DNA of 64,000 nt from Lentzea flava. GTDB taxonomy: Bacteria > Actinomycetota > Actinomycetes > Mycobacteriales > Pseudonocardiaceae. Under the pieces are notes generated by a model that was not told the origin of the DNA, ran no database searches, and was given only the letters and a program-made list of their open reading frames with translations. The translations under genes were made by a program, and so were the position numbers. The stretch spans positions 1 to 64,000 of the forward strand of contig NZ_BMRE01000006.1 of assembly GCF_014648475.1 (NCBI RefSeq), in the 5' to 3' direction. This document shows positions 8,215-17,818 of this stretch, piece after piece; position 1 is the stretch's first letter; each line of letters begins with the position of its first letter.

Positions 8215-9125
8215 GCACGAACCTCGCGGACCCCACGCGCCTCGCGACGCCGCCGACGTTCCAGGCGGTCAGCCTCTCCCGCCGGATCAAGAACGGCTTC
8301 GCCACCACGCTCGTGTGGGGTGCCTTCCTGATCGCGATCATCCCGCTGGTGTGGGTGCTCTACACCGTGATCCAGCGCGGTTTCCCGGTCATCCTCGACG
8401 GTGACTGGTGGCAGAAGTCGTTGTCGGGCCTGCTGGCCCGTCAGCAGGGCGGCGGCGCGTACCACGCGATCTACGGCACCCTGGTGCAGGGCCTGGTGTG
8501 CGGCATCATCTCCGTGCCCATCGGCATCATGATCGCGATCTACCTCGTCGAGTACGGCGGCCGCTCGAAGCTCGCGAAGGCCACGACGTTCATGGTCGAC
8601 ATCCTCACCGGTGTCCCCTCGATCGTCGCGGCGCTGTTCGTCTACACGGTGTGGATCACCTACGCGGGCATGGGCCGCAGCGCGTTCGCGGTGTCGATCG
8701 CGTTGGTGCTGCTGATGGTTCCGGTCGTGGTGCGCACGACCGAGGAGATGCTCAAGATCGTCCCGGACGAGCTGCGCGAGGCCTCCTACGCGCTGGGCAT
8801 CCCCAAGTGGAAGACGATCGTCAAGATCGTCATCCCGACGGCCCTCTCCGGCATCCTGACCGGCATCATGCTCGCGCTCGCCCGCGTCATGGGTGAGACC
8901 GCGCCGGTGCTGGTGCTCGCGGCCTACGCGCCGTTCATCAACTACAACCTGTTCAGCGGCCCGATGGCGTCGCTGCCGTTGATGATGGTGAACGAGCGCA
9001 ACAACCCGACGCAGGCCGGTTTCGAGCGCCTGTGGGGCGCGGCGATCACGCTCGTGCTGATCATCACCCTGTTCAACCTGCTGGCCACCGTGATCTCGCG
9101 GGTGCTGGCGCCGAAGACGAAGTGA
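8211..9125 (+). CDS. pstA: Phosphate ABC transporter permease PstA
   Basis: A 304-residue second permease of the Pst importer with six membrane segments and the coupling-helix motif [15 protein letters not shown]. The GTG start at 8211 overlaps the pstC stop by four bases. The longer open frame upstream is antisense to or shifted from pstC and is not used. It pairs with PstC to form the channel and docks PstB on the cytoplasmic side. Confidence 0.93.
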   Translation: MSTNLADPTRLATPPTFQAVSLSRRIKNGFATTLVWGAFLIAIIPLVWVLYTVIQRGFPVILDGDWWQKSLSGLLARQQGGGAYHAIYGTLVQGLVCGIISVPIGIMIAIYLVEYGGRSKLAKATTFMVDILTGVPSIVAALFVYTVWITYAGMGRSAFAVSIALVLLMVPVVVRTTEEMLKIVPDELREASYALGIPKWKTIVKIVIPTALSGILTGIMLALARVMGETAPVLVLAAYAPFINYNLFSGPMASLPLMMVNERNNPTQAGFERLWGAAITLVLIITLFNLLATVISRVLAPKTK

Positions 9126-9135
9126 GCGGGCGGAC

Positions 9136-9912
9136 ATGGCCAAGCGACTCGACATCAAGGACCTGAACCTCTACTACGGCAAGTTCCACGCCGTCGAGAA
9201 CGTCTCGCTCGCGGTGCCGCCGAAGAACGTGACCGCGTTCATCGGCCCCTCCGGTTGCGGCAAGTCGACCGTGCTGCGGTCGCTGAACCGCATGCACGAG
9301 GTCGCGCCCGGCGCGCGCGTCGAGGGCAAGGTGCTGCTCGACGGCGAGGACATCTACGCGTCCACTGTGGACCCGGTCGAGGTGCGCCGCACCATCGGCA
9401 TGGTGTTCCAGCGGCCGAACCCGTTCCCCACGATGTCCATTCGCGACAACGTGGTGGCGGGCCTGAAGCTCGCGGGCGTGAAGAACAAGAAGGAGCTCGA
9501 CGAGGTCGCCGAGCGCTCCCTGCGCGGCGCCAACCTCTGGAACGAGGTCAAGGACCGCCTCGACCGTCCCGGCGGCGGCCTCTCCGGTGGTCAGCAGCAG
9601 CGTCTGTGCATCGCGCGTGCCATCGCGGTGCAGCCGGACGTGTTGCTGATGGACGAGCCCTGCTCCGCCCTGGACCCGATCTCCACGCTCGCGATCGAGG
9701 ACCTGATCACGGAGCTGAAGAAGGACTACACGATCGTCATCGTGACGCACAACATGCAGCAGGCCGCGCGTGTGTCCGACCAGACGGCGTTCTTCAACCT
9801 GCTGGGGGTCGGTCAGCCCGGTCAGCTGATCGAGGTCGACGACACCGAGAAGATCTTCTCCAACCCCGGCCAGAAGGCGACCGAGGACTACATCTCCGGT
9901 CGGTTCGGCTAA
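9136..9912 (+). CDS. pstB: Phosphate ABC transporter ATPase PstB
   Basis: A 258-residue ATP-hydrolysing subunit of the phosphate importer. It has Walker [10 protein letters not shown] (37-45), a Q-loop in [10 protein letters not shown], the signature LSGGQQQR, Walker B VLLMDEP and the switch His in VTHN, all intact. It starts 11 bases after pstA as the last gene of the pstSCAB operon. The family length is standard. Confidence 0.95.
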   Translation: MAKRLDIKDLNLYYGKFHAVENVSLAVPPKNVTAFIGPSGCGKSTVLRSLNRMHEVAPGARVEGKVLLDGEDIYASTVDPVEVRRTIGMVFQRPNPFPTMSIRDNVVAGLKLAGVKNKKELDEVAERSLRGANLWNEVKDRLDRPGGGLSGGQQQRLCIARAIAVQPDVLLMDEPCSALDPISTLAIEDLITELKKDYTIVIVTHNMQQAARVSDQTAFFNLLGVGQPGQLIEVDDTEKIFSNPGQKATEDYISGRFG

Positions 9913-9922
9913 ATTTCTGCGG

Positions 9923-11080
9923 GTGAGCCCGCAGAGCAAGTCCCGCAAGAAGAAGCAAGGCAAGGTCGGCCGCCGGCCCGAGAAGCAGTCCCCGTACGGG
10001 GCGTTGCTCGAGTCGGCGGCCGCGCTGCGTTCGGAGTCCTGGTTGCTCGCGGACGCCTGGGCGAGCGAGCTGTACGCCACCCTGTGGCTCGCCGGATCCG
10101 GCCACACGCCGATGATCGACGCTCTCGCCGCGATGGACGACCCGGCGGCGCTCACCGCGTTGCGCGCGCTGTCCGGTGTGGGCGATGAGGAGACCCGTGC
10201 CGCTGCCGCAGCGGCCGCGGAAACCGTTGCGGCGCGCGGTGTTGCGGAGCCGTCCTGGTACGTCGCGGGGGCCTCTCTGGAGTTCCGCGAGGCTTTCCTC
10301 GTCACGAACCTGTTGGGGGACGTGGAAGTCGTCGCGATCACCCAGGAACGCGCCTCGGCACGTGAGACGGTGCTGTTCATGCGCCAGCCGGTGCTCGGGG
10401 CCACCGCCATCGAGCTGTTCGCCACGCCGGACGAGGGCACCACGGCGTTGCTGGAGGACATGATCGCCTCCACCCCGGACGCGTTCCGCGACCTGATCAC
10501 GCCGTTGAGCGCCGCCGAGGCGTTCGACCGGGTGTGGCCCGACATCGAGCAGTTCTGGGAGGACGGTCCCGACGAGGAGGCCGAGGAAGGCCTGATCGGC
10601 TCCGAGGACGTGCGGCACCCGATCCAGCTGATCGCCCTCGCCGACGCCCGCGTGAGCGCGTTGGTGCCGGACGACTACGAGATTCCCGTCGTCAGTCCAG
10701 AAAGGACGGACGAGGTCGTCGAGGCGTTTCTGGCTTCAGAGCACGGGATCGCCGACGTCGAGGCCGCGCGGTCGTTCACCCGAGTCGTCGCTTCGGCTGC
10801 GGTGGAGCAGAACCGCGACCCCGTCGTGTACGGGCCGGCGTCGCTCACCGCCGTGCTGATCCTGAACGTGGCCGCGCGGCTGCACGTGTCGGACGAGGAC
10901 CTGGCTCTGCTGCCGGACATCGTGCGTGCGTGGGCGTACTTCACCGTCGACGCGCGGGACCTGCCGCGGGACGAGGCGCGGGCGGCGTGGGACGAAGAAC
11001 TGCCCACCGTGCTCGCCGAGTTCTCCGAGGCCTACGCCGATCCGGAGCTCGCGGCAGAACGCGATGGGCAGTTCCGCTGA
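9923..11080 (+). CDS. Unrecognised 385-residue protein after pstB
   Basis: I do not recognise this protein. It begins with a strongly basic stretch (SKSRKKKQGKVGRRPEK), then is mainly alpha-helical with Ala, Glu and Asp enrichment and an acidic segment near residues 210-225. No membrane segment, signal peptide or catalytic motif is seen. GTG 9923 lies 11 bases after pstB, so it is probably read from the same transcript. It ends 4 bases before the phoU stop on the opposite strand. A role in phosphate regulation is only suggested by position. Confidence 0.75.
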   Translation: MSPQSKSRKKKQGKVGRRPEKQSPYGALLESAAALRSESWLLADAWASELYATLWLAGSGHTPMIDALAAMDDPAALTALRALSGVGDEETRAAAAAAAETVAARGVAEPSWYVAGASLEFREAFLVTNLLGDVEVVAITQERASARETVLFMRQPVLGATAIELFATPDEGTTALLEDMIASTPDAFRDLITPLSAAEAFDRVWPDIEQFWEDGPDEEAEEGLIGSEDVRHPIQLIALADARVSALVPDDYEIPVVSPERTDEVVEAFLASEHGIADVEAARSFTRVVASAAVEQNRDPVVYGPASLTAVLILNVAARLHVSDEDLALLPDIVRAWAYFTVDARDLPRDEARAAWDEELPTVLAEFSEAYADPELAAERDGQFR

Positions 11081-11084
11081 GTGA

Positions 11085-11750
11085 CTAGAGGTTCTCGTCG
11101 CCACCGTAGCCGGGCATCCGGCCGGTGACGACGAAGACCGTGCGCTTGGCGACCGACACGGCGTGGTCGCCGTAGCGCTCGTAGAAGCGGCCGAGCAGCG
11201 TCACGTCCACCGCGGCGGCGACGCCGTGCTGCCACTCCTTGTCCATGATCACCGAGAACAGGTGGCGGTGGATGTCGTCCATCGCGTCGTCCTCTTCCTC
11301 GAGGCTGCGCGCGCGGTCGACGTCCTTGTTTCGGATGATCTCTGCCGCCTCGTTCGCGAGCTTGACCGCGATCTGGCCCATCTCGGCGAAGTACGGCCGC
11401 ACGTCCTCCGGCAGCGCGGACGCCGGGTGGCGGCGCCGGGCGGCCTTCGCGACGTGCAGGGCGAGGTCGCCCATCCGCTCGACGCTCTCGGCGGCGTGGA
11501 TGACCGCGAGCACGGTGCGCAGGTCGGTCGCGACGGGTGCCTGCAGCGCGAGGAGCGCGTACGACTGCTCCTCGATGCTGGAGCGGACGTCGTCGACCTT
11601 CTGGTCACCGCTGATGACCTGCTCCGCGAGGCCGAGATCGGCCTGCAGCAGGGCAGCGGTCGCGTTCTCCATCGCCTCGGCGACCATGCCGGTCATGTCG
11701 GCCAGTCGGTCGGCGAGCTGTTCGAGCTGGTCGTGGTAGGCCTCGCGCAT
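11085..11750 (-). CDS. phoU: Phosphate signalling protein PhoU
   Basis: A 221-residue PhoU protein built of two three-helix bundles (about 1-110 and 115-215), each with the metal-binding E-x-x-x-D-type pattern ([14 protein letters not shown] and [14 protein letters not shown]). It links the Pst transporter to the PhoR/PhoP phosphate response and limits uptake when phosphate is plentiful. ATG 11750 (MREAYHDQL) is the conserved PhoU start; a longer frame begins at 11789. It lies on the opposite strand to pstSCAB but has a PHO box of its own. Confidence 0.92.
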   Translation of the reverse strand: MREAYHDQLEQLADRLADMTGMVAEAMENATAALLQADLGLAEQVISGDQKVDDVRSSIEEQSYALLALQAPVATDLRTVLAVIHAAESVERMGDLALHVAKAARRRHPASALPEDVRPYFAEMGQIAVKLANEAAEIIRNKDVDRARSLEEEDDAMDDIHRHLFSVIMDKEWQHGVAAAVDVTLLGRFYERYGDHAVSVAKRTVFVVTGRMPGYGGDENL

Positions 11751-11790
11751 GGCGCTCAGCCTACGTCCCGACCACCGCCGCAGCGACATT

Positions 11791-11812
11791 GCAGAATGAA
11801 CCGCAGATGAAC
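11791..11812 (-). promoter_or_regulatory. PHO box upstream of phoU
   Basis: On the minus strand two 11-bp units, GTTCATCTGCG and GTTCATTCTGC, repeat in tandem 41-62 bp before the phoU start. They differ from the consensus GTTCACC at the sixth and seventh positions but keep the 11-bp phase. A TAGGCT near 11758-11763 could be the -10. Confidence 0.6.
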
Positions 11813-11822
11813 CCCAGGCGAA

Positions 11823-14800
11823 TCACTTCGCGCAGGGGTCCTCTGCAGCGTTCACGACGTCCAGTTTCCCGGCCGTCTGGTTCTGGTTCTGAGGCTGGTT
11901 CTGCTGCGTCCCCGGCTGCGGGTTCACGATCTCCTCGTCGAAGCTCGAGCCGATCGTGAGCACCACCGCGCCGCCCATCTCGGGTGCCTCCACCAAGTCC
12001 GCACTGGGCACCGCGGCCTTGAGCGTCGCCGCCCAGTCCTCGCGGCCCTTCGCGAACTTGATGGTGGTCTTCGCGCCCTTCTCCGTGGCTTCGCCCCGGT
12101 TCGAGATCTTGAAGCCCTTCTGCTGCAGGGCGTTGGCGGCCAGGTTGGCGGCCCGGTTGCCCGCCGGGTCACCGTTGAGCACCTGGATCGTGACCTGCTT
12201 GGGGTCGATCACGGAGCCGGGCTTGGCCGGGGTGTTGGCGTCGCCAGGCGTCTGCTCGGTCGGCTTCTCCTGCGGCAGCGGCGTTCCGTCGATGATCGTC
12301 TGGAACAGCTTCTTGACGTCGTCGTCCCGCAGGCGCTCGATGTTGTCGTCGTTGGACTTCGTCTGGCCCTCGTCCGTCCAGTGCGGCATCGTCACGAACG
12401 AGACGCGGCCGGCGTCGAGGCTCTGCAACGAGTTCGCGAGCTCCAGCAGCGACGCCACGTCGATGTTGTCGCCGACCGTGGACCTGGTGAGGGCGTTGAT
12501 GAAGTTGTTGAGCTTGCTGGGGCTCAGCAGCACCTCGTTCGACAACGCCTGGCGCAGCATCGCCGACAGGAACCCCTGCTGCCGCTTGATGCGGTCGAAG
12601 TCTCCGCCGACGTCACCCGCGACCTTGCGGGCGCGCACGTACTGCAGCGCCTGGTCGCCCTTGAGCGTGTACTTGCCCGGCTTGTCGAGCACCACGCCGA
12701 GCTCGTCGTCCTTGATCGCCTTGGGCGTGCAGATCTGCACGCCGCCGATCGCGGTCGACATCTCGCGGAACCCGACGAAGTCGATGCTCACGAAGTGGTT
12801 GATCTTCAGGCCGGACAGCTGGGTCATCATGTTGGCCACGCACTCGGGCCCACCGTCGTTGTAGACGGAGTTCGCCATGACCTCTTTCTCAGGAGCCAGA
12901 GGTCCGCCGTACTGGCCGGTGTCCGGGTTCCACTTGCGGCATGCGGGCCGGTCGACCCGCACGTCACGCGGCAGCGACACGACGACCATGCGCTTCCGGT
13001 CGGCGGGGATGTGCGCGAGCATGATCACGTCCGAGCGCGCACCAGCCTCGGTGGCCTGCGTGCCGACGTTGTCGCCCGCCTTCGCGCCTGCCCTGGTGTC
13101 CGAGCCGACGAGCAGGAAGTTCTCGTCACCGAGCTGCTTCTCCGCCTGATGCACCGCCTGCGAGTTGCCGCCGAGCGCGTCGATCTTCTGGATCTTGGAG
13201 TCGGCCCACTTCATCGCGGCCCAGCCAACACCGGTCGACACGAAGACCACGGCCGCGGCGGCGATCGCCCCGATCCTGGCCGTGCGCATCAGCCTGCGTT
13301 GCTGCGGCGTGCGGCCGACGACCTTCTGCTCGTCGCCCTCCTCGCCCTCGCCGAGCGTGACCGGATCCGCGAACTGGGTCGCTTCGTCGAGCTCGTCGTC
13401 GTCCTTGACCCACGGCATGAGCTTGGCGCGCCGCTCCTTGCGCTGGCGCTCCTGCTCGAGCAGCTCGTCGTGCACCGCGGAGAACCGCGCGAGGGTGTGG
13501 TCGACCTCGCGACGCTTCTTCACGTCCTCGCCGATGGCCTCCATCTCGGTGGTGAGGCACATCGGGTCCATGTCTTCGCGCTTCTCGACCTTGGCCACGC
13601 CGACCGCCGCGGCGATCTGGGTGGCCTCGGGGCCGGGCGCGTCGGTCTTGGGCTCCTCGGGCTTCGCCGGTGCACCGGCTGCCGCGGGAGCGCCGCCTGC
13701 CGCAGGGGCACCGGCTGCCGCAGGGGCACCGGGTACTGCGGGACCGGCGGGTGCGCCGCCGAGCCGGTTGGCGATGGCCGCACCGCCGCCGGGCATCGGA
13801 CGCGGACCGCTCGACTCTGCCCTCGGGGGCATCGGACGAGGGCCGCTCGACTCCGCGCGGGACGGCATCGGGTGCCGGCCGGTCATGTCCCCGTTCGGGG
13901 GCATGGGCCTGCGTTCCGCTCCCTCGCCGGGTGCGGGCGGGCGCGGCATGCCGTTGGCGGTCCCGTCGCCGGGTGCCTTGGGGCGCGCCATGCCGTTGGC
14001 AGGCCCGTCGCCGGGCGCCTTGGGACGAGGCATGCCGTTGGCGGGCCCGTCGCCGGGTGGGCGTGCCATGCCGTTGGCGGCCGCGTCGCCAGGTGCGGGC
14101 GGACGAGGCATGCCGTTCGCGGTTACCTCGCCAGGTGCCTTCCGGCGTGCCATGCCGTTGGCGGCCGCGTCACCGGGTGCGGGCGGACGAGGCATGCCGT
14201 TGGCAGTCCCGTCCACAGGTGCCTTCGGGCGGGGCATGCCGTTCGCCGTCCCGTCACCGGGCACGAGTGCACGCGGAATCCCGTTGGACGAGGGCGCGTC
14301 ACCGGGCGCGAGCCTGCGCGGCGGCGGTGCGCCGTTGGCGTCGGGTGCCGGGCGGCGCATCGTGCCGCTGGGCATGCCGTTCGCCTCGGGAACCCCGTTC
14401 GGCGCGGGACGCCGCGGGATGCCGTTCGCCGAGGGCACGTCACTGGGCGGCATCCGCCGCGGGTCGACGGGCGGGCGCGGCATGCCGTTGGCGGCCGCGT
14501 CGCCGGGTGGCTGCGGTCGCTGGATGCCGTTGGAGGACGGGGCGTCGCCGGGCGCGAGCCTGCGCGGGCCGGTGTCACCGGGGCGCCGCTGCTCACCGGG
14601 AACCGGGCGGCGCTGCATCCCGGTCGCGTCGGGGCGCGGCCGCGTTCCGGTCTGCTCACCGGGAGGCGGGAAGCCGGGCCTCGGCCTCGTTCCCGTCTGC
14701 TCGGCGGGCACGTCCGGACGGTGGCGCCTGCCGGTCTGCTCACCTGGCCGGTGAGCCACCGGCGGCTGCTGCGCCGGCGGGTCGGGCAGCGCACGCCTGC

Positions 14801-15032
14801 CCGTCGCGGGTGGGTCCGGCAGGGCACGCCTGCCTGTCGTGGGAGCGTCGGGCGAGCCTGGCGGGACGGGTCGGGGGAGGTTCGTCCTGCTGTGCTGCTC
14901 GATGAGGTCCGAGACGCTCAGGCCCCCAGAGCCTTCCATCGAGCGACGTCTACGGCCGGTCGGCTGGTCGTGGTGCTGGGGATCCTGATCACCGCGGGAA
15001 GAGGGGCCGCCACGTCGGGGGTCGTCGGGCAC
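11823..15032 (-). CDS. LytR-CpsA-Psr family protein with a long Pro-rich N-terminal tail
   Basis: A 1069-residue protein of the LCP family, which transfers undecaprenyl-linked polymers such as arabinogalactan or teichoic acids to peptidoglycan. A cytoplasmic Pro/Arg/Gly-rich tail (1-about 470) holds repeats of the type NGMPRP-x-APGDG. A mixed-charge helical region (490-560), one membrane segment (about 586-607), the LCP catalytic domain (about 635-830, with GSDTRAGA, SLPRDVRVDRP and YVRARKVAGDVGGDFDRIKRQQ) and a LytR_C domain (about 965-1045) follow. GTG 15032 has an AAGGGAG site 8 bases upstream. Usual LCP proteins are 300-500 residues, so the tail is the unusual part. phoU lies 72 bp downstream. 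Confidence 0.88.
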   Translation of the reverse strand: MPDDPRRGGPSSRGDQDPQHHDQPTGRRRRSMEGSGGLSVSDLIEQHSRTNLPRPVPPGSPDAPTTGRRALPDPPATGRRALPDPPAQQPPVAHRPGEQTGRRHRPDVPAEQTGTRPRPGFPPPGEQTGTRPRPDATGMQRRPVPGEQRRPGDTGPRRLAPGDAPSSNGIQRPQPPGDAAANGMPRPPVDPRRMPPSDVPSANGIPRRPAPNGVPEANGMPSGTMRRPAPDANGAPPPRRLAPGDAPSSNGIPRALVPGDGTANGMPRPKAPVDGTANGMPRPPAPGDAAANGMARRKAPGEVTANGMPRPPAPGDAAANGMARPPGDGPANGMPRPKAPGDGPANGMARPKAPGDGTANGMPRPPAPGEGAERRPMPPNGDMTGRHPMPSRAESSGPRPMPPRAESSGPRPMPGGGAAIANRLGGAPAGPAVPGAPAAAGAPAAGGAPAAAGAPAKPEEPKTDAPGPEATQIAAAVGVAKVEKREDMDPMCLTTEMEAIGEDVKKRREVDHTLARFSAVHDELLEQERQRKERRAKLMPWVKDDDELDEATQFADPVTLGEGEEGDEQKVVGRTPQQRRLMRTARIGAIAAAAVVFVSTGVGWAAMKWADSKIQKIDALGGNSQAVHQAEKQLGDENFLLVGSDTRAGAKAGDNVGTQATEAGARSDVIMLAHIPADRKRMVVVSLPRDVRVDRPACRKWNPDTGQYGGPLAPEKEVMANSVYNDGGPECVANMMTQLSGLKINHFVSIDFVGFREMSTAIGGVQICTPKAIKDDELGVVLDKPGKYTLKGDQALQYVRARKVAGDVGGDFDRIKRQQGFLSAMLRQALSNEVLLSPSKLNNFINALTRSTVGDNIDVASLLELANSLQSLDAGRVSFVTMPHWTDEGQTKSNDDNIERLRDDDVKKLFQTIIDGTPLPQEKPTEQTPGDANTPAKPGSVIDPKQVTIQVLNGDPAGNRAANLAANALQQKGFKISNRGEATEKGAKTTIKFAKGREDWAATLKAAVPSADLVEAPEMGGAVVLTIGSSFDEEIVNPQPGTQQNQPQNQNQTAGKLDVVNAAEDPCAK
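13922..14540 (-). repeat. In-frame degenerate repeats in the LCP tail
   Basis: About a dozen tandem copies of a 13-17 codon unit with the consensus A-N-G-M-P-R-P-x-A-P-G-D-G lie within residues 165-370 of the LCP protein. At DNA level, GGCATGCCGTTGGC-type blocks recur on the plus strand. They vary in length in steps of three bases, so they are coding repeats, not a CRISPR array. Confidence 0.85.
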
Positions 15033-15067
15033 CCAATCTCCCTTCTGGGTCAGAAGCTAATAGCGGT

Positions 15068-15087
15068 TCGTCATTACGAGATGACGA
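15068..15087. promoter_or_regulatory. Inverted repeat upstream of the LCP gene
   Basis: TCGTCAT and ATGACGA form a 7-bp inverted repeat with a 6-nt spacer, 36 bp before the LCP start. Position and symmetry suggest an operator in the 210-bp region between the LCP and diguanylate cyclase genes. No regulator is assigned. Confidence 0.3.
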
Positions 15088-15242
15088 CGACCGGGATACA
15101 ACGGTTGCATCACCGGGCGTGTCAGTTGCGCCCGCGATACTACGGATGTAGCCGACTTCTGACGACCACTCCGGGTGATACGGCTGCTATCTATACGCGA
15201 TTACGCGCAGTCCGTCTGCCCTGAACGGGTGAGCCAGCTCAC

Positions 15243-16097
15243 TCAGTAGTAACCGAGAACACGCGTCTCGGTGATGGCACGCCTACCTGCCGCCGCGCCT
15301 GCGAGGCGGACCCGTCCATCCGCACGGTACGCCACCGCGTTGCGGCCTGACTGCTTGGCCGTGTACAGGAGGCTGTCGGCGCGCAGCAGCTGCTGCTCGG
15401 CGCTGACCGCCGGGCGTTCCGGCGCCTCGTCCGCGGGCGGTTCGTACGCCAAACCGGCGCTGACGGTCACGCGCAGCCCGTCCGCGATCTCCTGCCACGG
15501 GTGACGCTCGACACGTTCCCTGGCCGCCTCGGCGATCTCCACGGCCGTCGCGGCGTCCACCCGCGGCAGCACGAGCACGAACTCCTCGCCGCCGTAGCGG
15601 GCGCAGAAGGCGCCCTCGGGCAGACCGTCCTGCAGCAGCTCGACCACCCGCTGCAGCACCCGGTCGCCGAGCAGGTGCCCGAACGAGTCGTTGACCTGCT
15701 TGAACCAGTCGAGGTCGATGAGCGCGATGGCGAGCCCGTGCCGGCACGCGCCGTGCTCGGCCAGCAGATCCATCAGCCGCTGGTCGAGGTAGCGGCGGTT
15801 GTAGGAGTCGGTGAGGCTGTCGCGCAGGCTCTGCTCGCGCGCCTCTGCGTGCTCCCGGCGCAGCCGGTCGACCTCGCGGCGCAGCTGTTCGGGAACGTGC
15901 GGCTCCTCGTCCTGGTCGGCGTGGACGAGGTCGAGAGCGGAACGCAGGTGCTGGTACGCCTGGCGCCACTGGCCGCGGGAGGCGAGCAACGTCGCGATGG
16001 ACTCGTGCAGCCCGACAAGCCCGGGACCCTGCCGATCGGCGTCGGGAGCGTCGCCGTCGGACTGGGTCTCTGCGATTTCGGGTCGCAGCGCGGTCAT
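15243..16097 (-). CDS. Diguanylate cyclase (GGDEF domain)
   Basis: A 284-residue protein that should make cyclic di-GMP from GTP. An N-terminal helical region (about 25-95), TPR-like in appearance, leads into a GGDEF domain with RDSLTDSYNRRYLD at its start and an intact active loop GGEEF at 169-173. The RxxD inhibitory site five residues before the loop is absent, so product inhibition by that site is not expected. ATG 16097 is preferred to GTG 16106 because the AAGGAGG site is only about two bases from the GTG. Confidence 0.88.
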   Translation of the reverse strand: MTALRPEIAETQSDGDAPDADRQGPGLVGLHESIATLLASRGQWRQAYQHLRSALDLVHADQDEEPHVPEQLRREVDRLRREHAEAREQSLRDSLTDSYNRRYLDQRLMDLLAEHGACRHGLAIALIDLDWFKQVNDSFGHLLGDRVLQRVVELLQDGLPEGAFCARYGGEEFVLVLPRVDAATAVEIAEAARERVERHPWQEIADGLRVTVSAGLAYEPPADEAPERPAVSAEQQLLRADSLLYTAKQSGRNAVAYRADGRVRLAGAAAGRRAITETRVLGYY

Positions 16098-16238
16098 CGC
16101 GGTCACCTCCTTACTTGCCAGGTGTCGTCTCCCGAGGGGCGGCGCTTGAGCTAGAAGGACGCGTCGGAGTGGGATTTCCCCCGTCCGGTTGACCGTCAGC
16201 TGCTCCGATCAAGTGAGCTTGGGTGATCAACAACCCGT

Positions 16239-16691
16239 TCAGCCACCGAGGCAGGGCGCGAACCCGTACACCTGGTCGTCCAGCAGCACGACGTGCAGCG
16301 ATCCGATCTGGCTGCCGATCACCGCGTCCTCCTGGCGCAGCGTGACGGTGACCGCCACGACGTACACGTCCCCTCGCGGATGGGCCTTTTCGCCAGGGGG
16401 TGCCCAGTCGGCGTCGCTGCGAAGCGTCGACCAGGTCGGCTCGACCTTGATCGTGGCGCCGCGAAGATCGCACGTCTTCTGCCGGAAGTCCGGATGCTGG
16501 GTGTCCTTCAACAACTTCTGCTGCTGCGACGCACCCTCGTCGCCCGCCTTGTTGAGGCGCTCGTAGAACTCCTTGAACTTGGCGCGGTTGCCGTCGGTCA
16601 GCTGGACAGGTCGTGCCGTGCCCGCGACCGGACCGGCACAGCCCGCGAGAAGCGCGAGCGAGGCGAGGAGAACCGCGACGCGCTCAGCCAC
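16239..16691 (-). CDS. Small secreted lipoprotein, unknown function
   Basis: A 150-residue protein with a short signal peptide ending in the lipobox LAGC (Cys18). The mature part has a charged helical region followed by beta-rich sequence and two further cysteines (CDLRG and the C-terminal APCLGG). I do not recognise the family. Its start overlaps the end of dusB by 8 bases, so it is translated from the dusB message. Confidence 0.75.
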   Translation of the reverse strand: MAERVAVLLASLALLAGCAGPVAGTARPVQLTDGNRAKFKEFYERLNKAGDEGASQQQKLLKDTQHPDFRQKTCDLRGATIKVEPTWSTLRSDADWAPPGEKAHPRGDVYVVAVTVTLRQEDAVIGSQIGSLHVVLLDDQVYGFAPCLGG

Positions 16692-17808
16692 CGGAGTGCA
16701 TCACGTCCGCACCGGCGGGAACCGTCGCGTCCTCGGGGTCGTCCAGCCACCCCTCCGGCAGCACGACCTTGGCCGCGGACCCCTGCCTGCCGCGCGGACC
16801 CTCGGCGTGCTCGGGGAACGGCACGGTGGGGTCGAGCTGCCCGATCAGGTCGTCCAGCTGCTGCAGGCTCGACACCATCGCGAACGCCCGCCGCGTGTCG
16901 CCGCCGACCGGGAAGCCGTGCCAGTACCAGGCCATGTGCTTGCGCAGGTCGCGCAGGCCCTTGTCCTCGCCGTAGTGGGCGGCGAGCAGCTCGGCGTGCG
17001 TGCGCAGGACCTCCGCGACCTCGCCGAGGCTCGGGCCCGCTGGAATCGGCTCGCCCCGGAAGGCGGCCTGCAGATCGCGGAACAACCACGGCCTGCCAAG
17101 GCATCCACGCCCGACGACGACACCGTCGCAGCCCGTCCGCGCGACCATGTCGAGCGCGTCCTGAGCGCTGAAGATGTCGCCGTTGCCCAGCACCGGAATG
17201 CTCGTCACGGCCTCTTTGAGCCGCGCGATGGCGGTCCAGTCGGCCTTGCCGGAGTAGCGCTGCGACGCCGTGCGCGCGTGCAACGCCACGGCCTGCGCCC
17301 CCTCGTCCGCCGCGATGCGTCCCGCGTCGAGGTACGTGAGGTGGTCGTCGTCGATGCCGATGCGGAACTTCACGGTGACCGGCATGTCCCCCGCGTTGCG
17401 CACGGCGGCCCGCACGATCTGCCGGAACAGCTCCCGCTTGTACGGCAACGCCGCCCCGCCGCCCTTGCGCGTCACCTTGGGCACCGGGCAGCCGAAGTTC
17501 ATGTCCATGTGGTCGGCGAGGTTCTCGTCCACGATCATCTTCGTGGCCTCGCCGACGTTCTTCGGGTCGACGCCGTAGAGCTGCATCGACCGCGGGTGCT
17601 CGTCCTCGTCGAACGTGATCATGTGCATGGTCATGGCGTCCCGCTCGACCAACGCCCGCGCCGTGATCATCTCGCACACGTACAGCCCGGCCCCGTACCG
17701 ACGGCACAGCTGCCGGAACGCCACGTTGGTGATGCCGGCCATGGGGGCCAGCACAACGGGCGGATCGACGGCGAACGGGCCGATTTTGAGGGTGGAGGGA
17801 ACGGACAC
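16684..17808 (-). CDS. dusB: tRNA-dihydrouridine synthase DusB
   Basis: A 374-residue FMN-dependent enzyme that reduces uridines to dihydrouridine in tRNA. The TIM-barrel domain (about 1-250) starts with VVLAPMAGITN and includes the substrate loop NFGCPVPKVTRKGGG with its catalytic Cys, then LHARTASQRYSG and VVGRGCLGRPW for FMN phosphate binding. A helical tRNA-binding domain follows. GTG 17808 places the usual N-terminus right before the barrel; a GGAGG site lies very close to it. The C-terminal tail beyond residue 340 is longer than usual. Confidence 0.9.
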   Translation of the reverse strand: MSVPSTLKIGPFAVDPPVVLAPMAGITNVAFRQLCRRYGAGLYVCEMITARALVERDAMTMHMITFDEDEHPRSMQLYGVDPKNVGEATKMIVDENLADHMDMNFGCPVPKVTRKGGGAALPYKRELFRQIVRAAVRNAGDMPVTVKFRIGIDDDHLTYLDAGRIAADEGAQAVALHARTASQRYSGKADWTAIARLKEAVTSIPVLGNGDIFSAQDALDMVARTGCDGVVVGRGCLGRPWLFRDLQAAFRGEPIPAGPSLGEVAEVLRTHAELLAAHYGEDKGLRDLRKHMAWYWHGFPVGGDTRRAFAMVSSLQQLDDLIGQLDPTVPFPEHAEGPRGRQGSAAKVVLPEGWLDDPEDATVPAGADVMHSGG

Positions 17809-17818
17809 GCCCTCCAGG

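Noticed and set aside
13922-14540. CRISPR-like spaced repeats
   Set aside because: Repeat units vary in sequence and length in multiples of three and encode the NGMPRP repeats of the LCP tail. There are no cas genes.
12381-15224. A 947-codon plus-strand open frame
   Set aside because: It is antisense to the LytR-CpsA-Psr gene; its His/Arg/Gly-rich translation has no domain.
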